Assembly (NCBI GenBank): GCA_964504445.1 | Contig: CAZDEO010000016.1 | Location: forward strand, 1 to 64,000 | Source: JACSRF01 sp964504445 | GTDB lineage: Bacteria > Chloroflexota > Anaerolineae > Promineifilales > Promineifilaceae | DNA length: 64,000 nt | Reading direction: 5' to 3' | Shown: positions 32,292-41,149 of the stretch, piece by piece | Numbering within the stretch: position 1 is the first letter of the stretch | Layout of the letters: every line of letters starts with the position of its first letter | Position numbers and translations under genes: made by a program | The notes under the pieces: generated by a model | Told to the model about the DNA's origin: nothing | The model's database searches: none | The model's input: only the letters and a program-made list of their open reading frames with translations

Positions 32292-33677
32292 CTAGCTTTT
32301 AGGAATTAGGGCATGCTGGATGGCTTCGTGCAGCGAACGACAGCCAATTACCTCTAGCCCTTTAGGAAAATCGCCGCTCTGCTGGCGCGTAGAACGGGGG
32401 ATTATACAGCGTTTAAAGCCTAGCTTGGCGGCTTCTTTGAGGCGGGTGTCGAGTTGGCTCACGGCGCGCAGTTCGCCGCTTAGACCAACCTCTCCCACAA
32501 AGGCTATATCGGCATGGATGGGGCGATCTTTAATGCTGCTAGCCATGGCAACAGCAACGGCTAAATCAACGGCTGGCTCGTCCACCTGTAGGCCGCCCAC
32601 CACATTGACAAACACGTCCTTATCGTGCATGGGTATGCTGACGCGCTTGGTAAGGACGGCCGTTAGCAGCAGTAATCGGTTGTAATCTACACCATTAGCC
32701 GTGCGGCGCGGATTAGAAAAGGTGGTGGCTGTTCCTAACGCCTGAATCTCCACCAACAACGGCCGTGTGCCCTCCACCGTCACCGCAATGGCCGACCCCG
32801 GTGCATTCACCTGCCGCTCCGCCAAAAACGCCTCCGATGGGTTGGGCACTTCCTTCATACCCATGGCCACCATCTCAAACACACCTACCTCACTGGTCGC
32901 TCCAAAGCGGTTCTTCACGCCGCGCAACAGCCGGTAGCGGTGGAACGGGTCGCCACCCAGATACAACACGGTATCAACAATATGTTCCAACACCCGCGGG
33001 CCAGCAATGGCCCCCTCTTTTGTTACGTGCCCTACCAGAATGACGGCCACGCCACTGGTTTTAGCCAACTCTTGCAAGCGGCTGGCGCATTCTCTCACCT
33101 GGCTTACACTGCCCGCCGAGGAGTTCAAATCGTCCGTATAGGTAGTCTGAATGCTGTCTACAATAACCAGCGCCGGGGAAACCTGCTGAATGTGGCTAAA
33201 AATCGCGTTTAGGTTGGTCTCGGTAACCAGAAACAGGTCATTAGCCTGCACTTGCATGCGATCGGCACGCATTTTTATCTGTTGGGCGCTTTCTTCACCG
33301 GAAACATACAGCGTGGGGCCATATTGGTTGGCAATCATAGCAGCCACGTCCAGCAGCAAAGTAGATTTGCCGATGCCAGGATCACCGCCCACCAGCACCA
33401 AAGAGCCGGGCACAATGCCACCGCCCAACACGCGGGAGAATTCACCCAGGGGCAACACCATACGCGCAAAGCCATCAGGGGTGACGTCAGCCAGGCGCTG
33501 GGGGGTGCTGGCTGTGCGCCCAGGAATGCGCGGAGATTTGTGGGGAACGGCCGTTTCCGCCACCATTACCTCTTCCTGCATAGTGCCAAACTCGCCACAC
33601 TTGGGGCAACGCCCCATGTAGGACGGCGTAACTCGCCCACAATTTTGACAAACGAACTGCACCTTCTGCCTTGCCAT
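32292..33677 (-). CDS. radA: DNA repair/recombination ATPase RadA
   Basis: A 461-residue RecA-like branch-migration factor. The N-terminal zinc finger uses Cys10, Cys13, Cys24 and Cys27, the Walker A is GGDPGIGKST (97-106), the RadA-specific KNRFG motif is present, and the C-terminal Lon-like domain includes DVFVNVVGGLQVDEPAVDLA. It acts in recombination-linked repair in the cytoplasm. Convergent with the GH99-like gene and divergent from the surface locus at 33837. Confidence 0.96.
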   Translation of the reverse strand: MARQKVQFVCQNCGRVTPSYMGRCPKCGEFGTMQEEVMVAETAVPHKSPRIPGRTASTPQRLADVTPDGFARMVLPLGEFSRVLGGGIVPGSLVLVGGDPGIGKSTLLLDVAAMIANQYGPTLYVSGEESAQQIKMRADRMQVQANDLFLVTETNLNAIFSHIQQVSPALVIVDSIQTTYTDDLNSSAGSVSQVRECASRLQELAKTSGVAVILVGHVTKEGAIAGPRVLEHIVDTVLYLGGDPFHRYRLLRGVKNRFGATSEVGVFEMVAMGMKEVPNPSEAFLAERQVNAPGSAIAVTVEGTRPLLVEIQALGTATTFSNPRRTANGVDYNRLLLLTAVLTKRVSIPMHDKDVFVNVVGGLQVDEPAVDLAVAVAMASSIKDRPIHADIAFVGEVGLSGELRAVSQLDTRLKEAAKLGFKRCIIPRSTRQQSGDFPKGLEVIGCRSLHEAIQHALIPKS

Positions 33678-33803
33678 AAAGCCTCCCGAACCAGGAAAAG
33701 GGCCACCAGACTAAAAAACCCATGAGAAAGCAGGCCTAATTTCCCATCTTTATATGCTTTGTAACAAACTCACATCACAATTAGCGTGACCAAAGAACTA
33801 ATT

Positions 33804-33830
33804 TTGAGCAATTCTAGCATATGTTATACT
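33804..33830 (+). promoter_or_regulatory. Promoter of the surface locus, possibly leaderless
   Basis: TTGAGC (33804-33809) and TGTTATACT (extended -10, TATACT at 33825-33830) lie directly upstream of the GTG at 33837, leaving a leader of nearly zero length. No Shine-Dalgarno site fits in that space. The rest of the gap from 33678 shows nothing recognisable. Confidence 0.5.
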
Positions 33831-33836
33831 CCCTGA

Positions 33837-34112
33837 GTGGTTAACTGGTCTTCGATATTCATTAATAGCTTTTGGATACTGGGGCTAGCCCTCCTTCTCG
33901 CCGCATTCAGCTACCATCAATGGCAAGCATCTCAAGCTAAGCAACCACTTAGAGTACAACTCAATCAAGCTTCATTTTTACGATCATTCTGGTTGGGGTT
34001 AGCGATGGTTAGCATAGGGTTAGCAGGAACAAGCAAGACTCCTTGGGAAGCAATCATTTGGATTGGCTTTACCCTATTGAATCTCGTCAACCTCATTAAA
34101 GTTGGCAAATAA
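33837..34112 (+). CDS. Small membrane protein (91 aa)
   Basis: I do not recognise this protein. It has two hydrophobic helices (about 10-27 and 45-62), a third weaker one (67-85), and short basic loops. It starts with GTG immediately after a promoter-like sequence and precedes the Wzz/BY-kinase gene by 31 nt, so it may be the first gene of the surface locus. A role beside the chain-length/kinase protein in polysaccharide export is conceivable but only by location. Confidence 0.6.
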   Translation: MVNWSSIFINSFWILGLALLLAAFSYHQWQASQAKQPLRVQLNQASFLRSFWLGLAMVSIGLAGTSKTPWEAIIWIGFTLLNLVNLIKVGK

Positions 34113-34143
34113 CTGAAATGCCTGGCAGGAGCAGTAAATTTTT

Positions 34144-35796
34144 ATGGAAATCAAGGGATATATAGCACTTATCTGGCGGTGGGTCTGGCTCATCATTTTA
34201 GGCGTTGTCGTTGCTGGTGGTTCTGCGTACTTTATTAGCAAAAACGCCACACCTTATTACCGTGCGGAAGCTCGCTATCTCATTGACGAAGCGCCGGGTG
34301 CAGGTAGCAGTAATGAGTACAGTCAAATTTTGACGGCACAACGCTTGGCCCAAACTTATGTGCAAATCATCACCACCAACCAGGTGTTAGAGGAAACTAT
34401 TGCTCGGCTAGAATTACCCTTCACCATTAACCAACTTAAAAGCAAAATCACCGTCAGCGCCCCCCAAGAAACCCAAATTTTGGCAGTAAGCGTCGAAGAC
34501 ACAGATCCGCAGCGTGCTGCTGACATAGCGGACACTATCGGAGAGGTTTTTATTGCGCAAAATTTAGCCAGAGAAAGTCAGCGCTACGCGGAACCTATTG
34601 CCAACTGGGAATTGCGCATGCAGGAAATTGGGGATGAAATTGAAGAACTTGACCGTCAAATTGGGGCTCTTGGTAATGCAGAGTCACCAGAAGATTTGGC
34701 GCTGCTTTCGCGGTTAGAAACGCAGCGAAACGAAGCACGGATTCGTTATACCGATGCTTTTAACAAGCTCAATGACTTGCAAGTTTCGCAAATTCAGGAA
34801 AGCAACAATATTCAACCCATTGAACCGGCTGCGGTACCTGCCGGCCCTATTCGTCCGCGGGTTATGAATAACACACTATTGGCAGCTGCCGTGGGTGGCA
34901 TGTTGGCTTTGGGTGTCATTTTTTTGGTCGAGTATCTTGACGATACGGTGAAAACACCCGAACAGGTTATGGAAGATACGGGGCTGTCTATTTTGGGTGC
35001 GGTGGCGTTTATTAAAGGGGAGAAACTTGAAGAACGGGTGGTTACACATACTCGCCCACGAGATCCTATTTCTGAAGCATATCGCGTGTTGCGCACGAAT
35101 CTGAGTTTTTCGGCTATTGACAAAGAATTACAGGATGTTTTGGTTACGAGTTCATCTCCTGGAGAGGGTAAGTCAACTACGGCAGCAAACCTGGCTACGG
35201 TGATGGCGCAAACTGGAAAGCGGGTAATTGTTGTGGATGCGGACCTGCGTCGGCCTGTACAACATAAGGTGTTTGCTTTGTCAAATAACCAGGGGCTGAC
35301 AACGGCACTTTTAGACCAGAAAACGGCCGTTTCTAGCCACATTCAATCTACAAATATTCGTAACTTGCGCGTGATGACCAGTGGTCCTATCCCGCCTAAC
35401 CCGGCTGAGCTGCTGAATTCGCAGCGCATGGCCCAGATATTGTCCGAACTACGTCAGGAAGCAGATGTCGTCATTTACGACACGGCACCTACCCTGACAG
35501 TTGCCGACGCTTCTATCTTATCCTCTCAGGTTGATGGTTGCATTTTGGTCATTGAAGCCGGCAAAACGCGCCGCGATACCTTTATTCAAGCCACACAGCG
35601 CTTGTATAAAACAGGCACAAATATCTTTGGCGTTGTCATGAATCGTCTACGCCCTGGGCGCAGCGGTTATTATTACGATTATTACTACTACTATTACCAC
35701 GACTATGGATCCTACGAACAAGAAAATCGTGCCCGGAGAAAGGTTGGCAAATCTAACAAGGGCGTTGGCTGGCTGACTAGCTTGATCAAACGATAA
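34144..35796 (+). CDS. Wzz-type chain-length regulator fused to BY-kinase
   Basis: A 550-residue tyrosine autokinase of the exopolysaccharide co-polymerase class. The N-terminal Wzz part has a membrane helix (about 13-29) and an extracytoplasmic helical region; a second helix is at about 240-262. The cytoplasmic kinase domain has Walker A SSPGEGKSTTA (Lys343), Walker A' VVDADLRRP and Walker B VVIYDTAP. The C-terminal tail carries the autophosphorylation cluster, 11 tyrosines within residues 509-524. In the family, cycles of tail phosphorylation control polymer length and export. It opens the protease locus, 6 nt before the FN3-like gene. Confidence 0.92.
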   Translation: MEIKGYIALIWRWVWLIILGVVVAGGSAYFISKNATPYYRAEARYLIDEAPGAGSSNEYSQILTAQRLAQTYVQIITTNQVLEETIARLELPFTINQLKSKITVSAPQETQILAVSVEDTDPQRAADIADTIGEVFIAQNLARESQRYAEPIANWELRMQEIGDEIEELDRQIGALGNAESPEDLALLSRLETQRNEARIRYTDAFNKLNDLQVSQIQESNNIQPIEPAAVPAGPIRPRVMNNTLLAAAVGGMLALGVIFLVEYLDDTVKTPEQVMEDTGLSILGAVAFIKGEKLEERVVTHTRPRDPISEAYRVLRTNLSFSAIDKELQDVLVTSSSPGEGKSTTAANLATVMAQTGKRVIVVDADLRRPVQHKVFALSNNQGLTTALLDQKTAVSSHIQSTNIRNLRVMTSGPIPPNPAELLNSQRMAQILSELRQEADVVIYDTAPTLTVADASILSSQVDGCILVIEAGKTRRDTFIQATQRLYKTGTNIFGVVMNRLRPGRSGYYYDYYYYYYHDYGSYEQENRARRKVGKSNKGVGWLTSLIKR

Positions 35797-35801
35797 TTCT
35801 T

Positions 35802-36278
35802 ATGGAACTGGCAGCAACTTCAGCACAGAAGCAATCTTCTAAGTGGCTAATTGCCTTGGGCACACTGTGGTTTGTTTTAGCAGCCGGGCTTTTGCTTTAT
35901 CAACTCGTTAACCCAACGGTGGAAGTTCATTGGGAAACAGCGACAGAGTTAGAGACGGCTGGCTTCAATTTATATCGGGGCAATAGCAGGGATGATATTT
36001 CTTTGCTCATTAACCAGGACGGCATTATTGTTAGTCAGGGAGATGCAGTATCCGGAGCCACTTATTCATTTACCGATACCGCGATTGAAGCTGGACAGAC
36101 TTACTACTATCTTATTGAAGAGATTGAGTATGATGGGAGCACGCAGCGGTACGAAGAAGATATTTTTACCTATCAGGTGCCTTATGTTAGCTGGCTAACG
36201 GCCGTGCTCGCTACGGTTAGTGTAATCATTGGCCTCGTGCTTTTAGTTACCGGGATGAAAGAGGAGCGTAATTTATGA
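35802..36278 (+). CDS. Small membrane protein with FN3-like domain
   Basis: A 158-residue protein with an N-terminal transmembrane helix (about 15-33), a beta-domain (about 40-130) reading VEVHWETATELETAGFNLYR to YYYLIEEIEYDGS, and a C-terminal helix (about 132-150). The domain resembles fibronectin-III-like modules and is clearly related to the one in the 40094 gene product (ELETAGFNLYR beside ELDLAGFYLER). It overlaps the PqqD-like gene by 4 nt (ATGA). It may hold or present a secreted partner at the membrane; function unknown. Confidence 0.7.
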   Translation: MELAATSAQKQSSKWLIALGTLWFVLAAGLLLYQLVNPTVEVHWETATELETAGFNLYRGNSRDDISLLINQDGIIVSQGDAVSGATYSFTDTAIEAGQTYYYLIEEIEYDGSTQRYEEDIFTYQVPYVSWLTAVLATVSVIIGLVLLVTGMKEERNL

Positions 36279-36544
36279 ATGGCGAAAAAAGCCCCAAAAT
36301 TGCGCCAGAAATCATCTGGCACACGATGGATGACAACGCGGTAGTGGTTACGCCGAAAGTTGGCAAAGTCCGCGTCTTTAACGGGCCGGGCACCCTTATT
36401 TGGCATATGCTGGCCGCAGACAAGACCTTGACCGCCATTCATGAAAGTCTGGTGGACACCTATGAGGTAACACCGGCAGAAGCATATCATGACCTGGAAA
36501 GTTTTATTGCAGAACTGACTGAGCGCGGGTTATTAGTTTGGTAA
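36275..36544 (+). CDS. PqqD-like protein (RRE fold), orphan
   Basis: An 89-residue protein of the PqqD family: IWHTMDDNAVVVTP, then VFNGPGTLIWHMLAADKTL and a C-terminal helical part EAYHDLESFIAELTERGLL. PqqD-like domains bind leader peptides of ribosomally made, modified peptides and deliver them to modifying enzymes. No radical-SAM enzyme, precursor peptide or other pqq gene is visible nearby, and in surface-polysaccharide loci orphan PqqD-like proteins occur without known role. Its start overlaps the FN3-like gene, and a terminator follows. Confidence 0.78.
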   Translation: MNGEKSPKIAPEIIWHTMDDNAVVVTPKVGKVRVFNGPGTLIWHMLAADKTLTAIHESLVDTYEVTPAEAYHDLESFIAELTERGLLVW

Positions 36545-36572
36545 GCACCTCATCGAAAAATGGTGTACATCT

Positions 36573-36605
36573 CCCCTGACGCTTAATTTTCAGGGGTGTT
36601 TTTTT
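36573..36605 (+). terminator. Rho-independent terminator after the PqqD-like gene
   Basis: CCCCTGA (36573-36579) pairs with TCAGGGG (36590-36596) over a 10-nt loop, followed by TG and seven T residues (36599-36605). It separates the kinase/PqqD transcript from the C25 protease. Confidence 0.88.
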
Positions 36606-36642
36606 ATTCGCTAAGCGTGCCTCTTAACTGGAGACAAAGTTT

Positions 36643-39600
36643 ATGATGAAAAAGGTTGCGTTGATTTCTTCTGTGCTGGTCTCTTTTCTATCATTGTTCA
36701 CACTCATTCCATGGCTCAACATGATTGATGCGCCGGTAAATGCCGCAACGCCGCTTACGGCCGTAAGCTCTGCCCACACTGAAATCACCGCGACAACCGC
36801 CCAAGGCCTCACCTTTACGCTACTCACCCCCCCCGCCACCACCTCCGCTGCGGGGCGGCTAGACATTGCTGGGCTAGAGCAGCGTATTCAGGAAAGTGGG
36901 GCACCCGATTTACCCGTTTATGCCACTTACATCGCTTTGCCGCCCCAGGCTGAAGCTGTTGTCTCCGTAGTAGCCACACAAGTAACAGAAACAGCCACCC
37001 CCCCCTTGCGCCCGGTAGCCACTTTTGCAGTCTCCCTCCCGGCAGGCAGCCATGACTTCTTTGATACCCAAGCTGCGACGGCCGTTCGTGAGCAGCTCAA
37101 CCAACCCCTTTACCAGCCCGATAGCACCCTCTACGCCCAAAACACCCCCTATCCCAACACCCTCTACACCCTCTCCAAGCCCATGTACTATCGCGATTTG
37201 CGCCTGGTCAAGTTAACCCTACATCCGGTGCGCTACAACCCGGTGGTCGGGTTGTTGTCCCAGGCCGGTCAGTTACAAGTGTCCGTTTCCTTTATCGGCG
37301 GAGATGTCAGCCAGGGGTATGCCGGAAACGGCCGTGACCACCGCGAGCTATCTCCCCCCATTCTCAACTACCATCAGGCCCAAAATTGGCGCCACCTGCC
37401 CCCCAACCTCCTAGAAACCACCGTCACCACCCTACCCGTAGGGCAGCAAACCTTCAAAATCACCATCAACCAAGACGGCATCTACGAAATCACCGGCGCC
37501 AACTTACAAACATCCGGCATGAACATCGCCAGCGTCAACCCCAGCACGCTGCAAATGCTCCACCGCGGCGACCCCGTCGCCTTCCAACTTATCGACGATG
37601 GCGATAGCGTCCTCGATCCTACCGACAAGATCCGCTTCTACGGTTGGGCCTTCGACGGCCCCCGCGCCGAAAAGCAATACCTGGGCGATCAAAACGTCTA
37701 CTGGCTGTGGGCCAATGGCCACAGCACCCACGTCGTCACCGCCACCAACGAAGTCGGGCAAGACTACCCCCTCATCACCACCTTCCCCGAAAGCATCACA
37801 CGCGACAATCCCACCACCCCAGAACAAACCTACTACCATTACCACACCCAAACCAACCTCTGGGAACTTTTTCCCAACGAACCCGATGCCTGGTACATGG
37901 ATTGGATTGTAAAAAGCGGTTCTGCATTGATTACCCGCACCTACCCCATCACCTTGCCCCACCCTGCACCCACTGGCCCAAATGCCCAAGTATTGGTAGA
38001 AATAACCACCTTCAACAACCTGCTAAACTACGTAGGTCGCGTTACCTTAAACAATTTCCCTGAATTCTCCGGGCAAAAAACATTACCCCGCTACTGGAAC
38101 GACAACATCACCACCACCGTTCCCATCACCACCCTGCAGCATATGGTCAATCAGGTTCATTACGCATCCTTAACCAATGCAACCCTGCAAGAAATTGTAT
38201 ACATCAACAGAGCAACCGTTGACTACACCCGCCAGCTTGTGGCCCTTAATGACGAACTGCAATTCTCCATGCCCACCGCCGGCTCCCATGAATTTCACGT
38301 CACAGACTTCAATAGCAATCAAGCTATCGTCTGGGATATTAGCAACCGTCTGACCCCAGTAGCTCTGGAAATGAACGGCGCCATCAGTGGCACCGCGCCC
38401 TTCACCTACCAGATCGGCCGTACCCACGGAGAAAATGCCGCCTTCATCGCTACCACAGCCGCCAACTTGCGCCAGCCAACACAAATTACCGCCTACACTC
38501 CCCCCAGCCTCAACCCCGCGGGCGGTGGCGCCCAGTGGGTGGCCATTAGCCATGCAAACTTCCTTACAGCTGCCGAAGAGCTGGCCACCCACCGCGCCGA
38601 TCCCACCTTCACCGCTCTCAGCACCCACGTCGTAGATATTGCCGACGTCATCAACCAATATGGCTATGGTCTGGCAATTCCCGAAGCCATTCACAATTAC
38701 CTGGCATATGCTTACGGAAATTGGAGTATCCAACCCGAGTATGTTCTGCTTTTGGGCGATGCCACCTACAATCCCTTAAACCTTAACTGCTTCATTCACA
38801 CTCGAAGCTGCCGTCCAGGGTTTGACGCGCAAGAGCCAAATCTACTGCTTACAAACCTGATCTTCGAAGACCCATACCAGGGGTTGATTCCCAGCGACCA
38901 CCCTTTTGTAACCATTTCTGGTGATGACCTGATACCCGACATAGCAATTGGACGCATCGCCGCCAGCACCCTAGAAGAAGCAGAAAATGTCATCTCAAAA
39001 ATCATCCTATATGAACAAACCCAGATAGATCCCGCCGGATGGGAACAACATAGCGATATTGTCTTTGTTGCTGATAATGCTGACGATGGGGGCGACTTCT
39101 GCGCAGAAAACGAAATTGTAGCCAACAGCATACCCAGCAATTTCGATATGGAGCATCTATGTATTATTGATCCAGCAACAGATACCGAAAACATCCGAAT
39201 CGCAATGAGAGAAGCCATCACAAATGGCATCTCCTTACTTAATTACCGGGGGCATGGCAGTCCCTGGACCTGGGCCGGATCCCCCACATTGCTGGATGTT
39301 CGTAACGATAGTTACCTTGTTACTTGGGATAACGTTAACAAACCTGTTGTCATCTTGAGTGCCGACTGTCTGGATGGGTACTTTACCTATGCCGGCATAC
39401 CAGGGCTAGGTGAAACCATCCTAAAAATGGGCTTAAATCGGGGTACAGCCGCGCACTGGTCCAGCACCGGTTTGGGCACCACATTTGAACACACTGCCCT
39501 GATGCTCAGCTTCTACGAAGGGTTGTTCGCGCAAGGGCACACAGCCATTGGCGACGCCATCAACTATGCCAAACTGCTTTACTTTCTGGGCGGCTACCAG

Positions 39601-40080
39601 CAAGCAGAGCTTTACAGTTTTACGCTGCAAGGCGACCCCGCCATGCAGCTCTTCCGTCCTGACCTGAGCCTGGAGATAAGTGCTAGACCACGCAGTGTTA
39701 CACCTGGGGAAGTTATTACCTTCAATCTGGAAATTCAAAATCAGGCTCTCTACCCCACCTTCCCCACGCTCACCAGCACCTTGCCGGCAGGTCTGGAATT
39801 TGGCGGTGTAACAGCCACAGCCAGCATTAGTGAAAATGTCGACGCTGACACCGGGCTGATTATTGTCGATGTGGTATCATCAGTACCTGAAAACGAAGCT
39901 GTTACTGTCACTATTACTGCCACGGTGAGCGGCAATGCCGTGGCCGGTTCGGTCATCTTTCAGTCTGCTGTAGACAGTCCTGGGCTAGACTTGAATCTGG
40001 AAAATAATGAGGATCAGGCAACGGTTACTATTTTTATTGAAATAAAGAGGGTTTTTTTACCGGCAATTTTGCGAAACTAA
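36643..40080 (+). CDS. Secreted gingipain-like cysteine protease (C25 family)
   Basis: A 1145-residue exported protein. An N-terminal signal helix (about 4-26) is followed by a gingipain propeptide-like region, a central domain and the caspase-fold catalytic domain. The catalytic dyad is visible as His871 (NYRGHGSPW) and Cys909 (LSADCLDG); LLLGDATYN and PDIAIGRI are the typical strands before it. A DUF11/CARDB-like beta-domain follows (about 1005-1130) and the protein ends VFLPAILRN, a short ending I associate with Chloroflexota secreted proteins. It is not the type IX secretion signal of Bacteroidetes gingipains. A 3-kb stretch inside it has no perfect ACGGCCGT octamer. Confidence 0.85.
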   Translation: MMKKVALISSVLVSFLSLFTLIPWLNMIDAPVNAATPLTAVSSAHTEITATTAQGLTFTLLTPPATTSAAGRLDIAGLEQRIQESGAPDLPVYATYIALPPQAEAVVSVVATQVTETATPPLRPVATFAVSLPAGSHDFFDTQAATAVREQLNQPLYQPDSTLYAQNTPYPNTLYTLSKPMYYRDLRLVKLTLHPVRYNPVVGLLSQAGQLQVSVSFIGGDVSQGYAGNGRDHRELSPPILNYHQAQNWRHLPPNLLETTVTTLPVGQQTFKITINQDGIYEITGANLQTSGMNIASVNPSTLQMLHRGDPVAFQLIDDGDSVLDPTDKIRFYGWAFDGPRAEKQYLGDQNVYWLWANGHSTHVVTATNEVGQDYPLITTFPESITRDNPTTPEQTYYHYHTQTNLWELFPNEPDAWYMDWIVKSGSALITRTYPITLPHPAPTGPNAQVLVEITTFNNLLNYVGRVTLNNFPEFSGQKTLPRYWNDNITTTVPITTLQHMVNQVHYASLTNATLQEIVYINRATVDYTRQLVALNDELQFSMPTAGSHEFHVTDFNSNQAIVWDISNRLTPVALEMNGAISGTAPFTYQIGRTHGENAAFIATTAANLRQPTQITAYTPPSLNPAGGGAQWVAISHANFLTAAEELATHRADPTFTALSTHVVDIADVINQYGYGLAIPEAIHNYLAYAYGNWSIQPEYVLLLGDATYNPLNLNCFIHTRSCRPGFDAQEPNLLLTNLIFEDPYQGLIPSDHPFVTISGDDLIPDIAIGRIAASTLEEAENVISKIILYEQTQIDPAGWEQHSDIVFVADNADDGGDFCAENEIVANSIPSNFDMEHLCIIDPATDTENIRIAMREAITNGISLLNYRGHGSPWTWAGSPTLLDVRNDSYLVTWDNVNKPVVILSADCLDGYFTYAGIPGLGETILKMGLNRGTAAHWSSTGLGTTFEHTALMLSFYEGLFAQGHTAIGDAINYAKLLYFLGGYQQAELYSFTLQGDPAMQLFRPDLSLEISARPRSVTPGEVITFNLEIQNQALYPTFPTLTSTLPAGLEFGGVTATASISENVDADTGLIIVDVVSSVPENEAVTVTITATVSGNAVAGSVIFQSAVDSPGLDLNLENNEDQATVTIFIEIKRVFLPAILRN

Positions 40081-40093
40081 GCGGGGACTTACC

Positions 40094-41134
40094 ATGATGC
40101 GTGCAAGATGGCCTGATTGGCGGTGGCTGGCAACGGTTATAAGCCTCATTTTAGCGGGCCTGATTCATTTGAACTTACAGGCGCAAATTTTGCCCAGTAA
40201 CGTCACGCTAGCGTACTTCGATGCCACGGCTATGGACAATGCGGTGCGGCTACAATGGGGTACAGATACGGAATTAGACTTGGCTGGTTTTTATCTGGAG
40301 CGCGGGCAAAATGGTGTCTTTATCCCGCTGAATGAGATCGGCATCATTCCTGGTGAAGGCGGCACAGTTTCTGGCGCAGATTATGAGGTGATTGACGAAA
40401 CGGCCGTCAATGGCAACATTTACGTCTACAAACTTTATGAAATCGAAACCAATGGCAACGAAATCGAACTGGCAGAGGAAACCGTTTTCCTGAACGGGCC
40501 TACGGCTACCCCCATTGTCATTGGTAGCAATGACCCTACTAACACTCCCGTACCACAAAACACCAGCACCGCCTCACCCTCGTCTACGGCCACGGCAAGC
40601 CCTACCGCCACGCTCACCGTTACCCCCGCTGTGACCACCGGCAGTCGTTCAGCATCGCCCACGCCCAGCACCACCTCTACTGTTGCTAATTCAACCCTCA
40701 ACACACCTCCAGCGCCTACGTTTTCAGCCGCTACGCCCACCATTACTGATGACGTTTCCGGCACAACCGAAAACACGCCAAACACCATACCTGCCCCCAC
40801 CGTTTCTACCCCAGATCCGGTTAGCCTGCCGCCCATGTCCGTCACTCCCGATAACCAGATCGCCGTCGATAGCGGTGTCATCTTTGCCCAAGAAGGATAC
40901 GATGCCCCTCAGGGCGAAGAAGCTTACACGCCGCCCCAAAACACCCCCATTCCCATCGGTAGCGATCGGCCAAACTTGATGATGCCCACCCCCGCCACCT
41001 CTGTTCCTGCCACCCCGGCAGAAGCAGGACAAGGGCGGCTACTTCTTTGGGTTGGTTTCCTCCTGGCCCTCCTCATCTTTGGCAGCAGCATTGTCGGCTC
41101 CATCATCCTGTTTACCCGCAAACAAGTTCGCTAA
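40094..41134 (+). CDS. FN3-like stalk protein with C-terminal membrane anchor
   Basis: A 346-residue protein with an N-terminal signal or anchor helix (about 9-27), an FN3-like domain (about 40-135; VRLQWGTDTELDLAGFYLER to YVYKLYEIETNGN), a long Ser/Thr/Pro-rich stalk (about 145-310) and a C-terminal transmembrane helix with RKQVR tail. The domain matches the one in the 35802 product. It lies 13 nt after the first C25 protease and 15 nt before the second, so the three are probably co-transcribed. It may be a cell-surface dock or substrate for the proteases; that is inference from order. Confidence 0.72.
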   Translation: MMRARWPDWRWLATVISLILAGLIHLNLQAQILPSNVTLAYFDATAMDNAVRLQWGTDTELDLAGFYLERGQNGVFIPLNEIGIIPGEGGTVSGADYEVIDETAVNGNIYVYKLYEIETNGNEIELAEETVFLNGPTATPIVIGSNDPTNTPVPQNTSTASPSSTATASPTATLTVTPAVTTGSRSASPTPSTTSTVANSTLNTPPAPTFSAATPTITDDVSGTTENTPNTIPAPTVSTPDPVSLPPMSVTPDNQIAVDSGVIFAQEGYDAPQGEEAYTPPQNTPIPIGSDRPNLMMPTPATSVPATPAEAGQGRLLLWVGFLLALLIFGSSIVGSIILFTRKQVR

Positions 41135-41149
41135 AAATCGAGGGGAATT

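Noticed and set aside
36275..36544. PQQ biosynthesis operon
   Set aside because: Only a PqqD-like gene is present; no pqqA, B, C or E is seen in the window.
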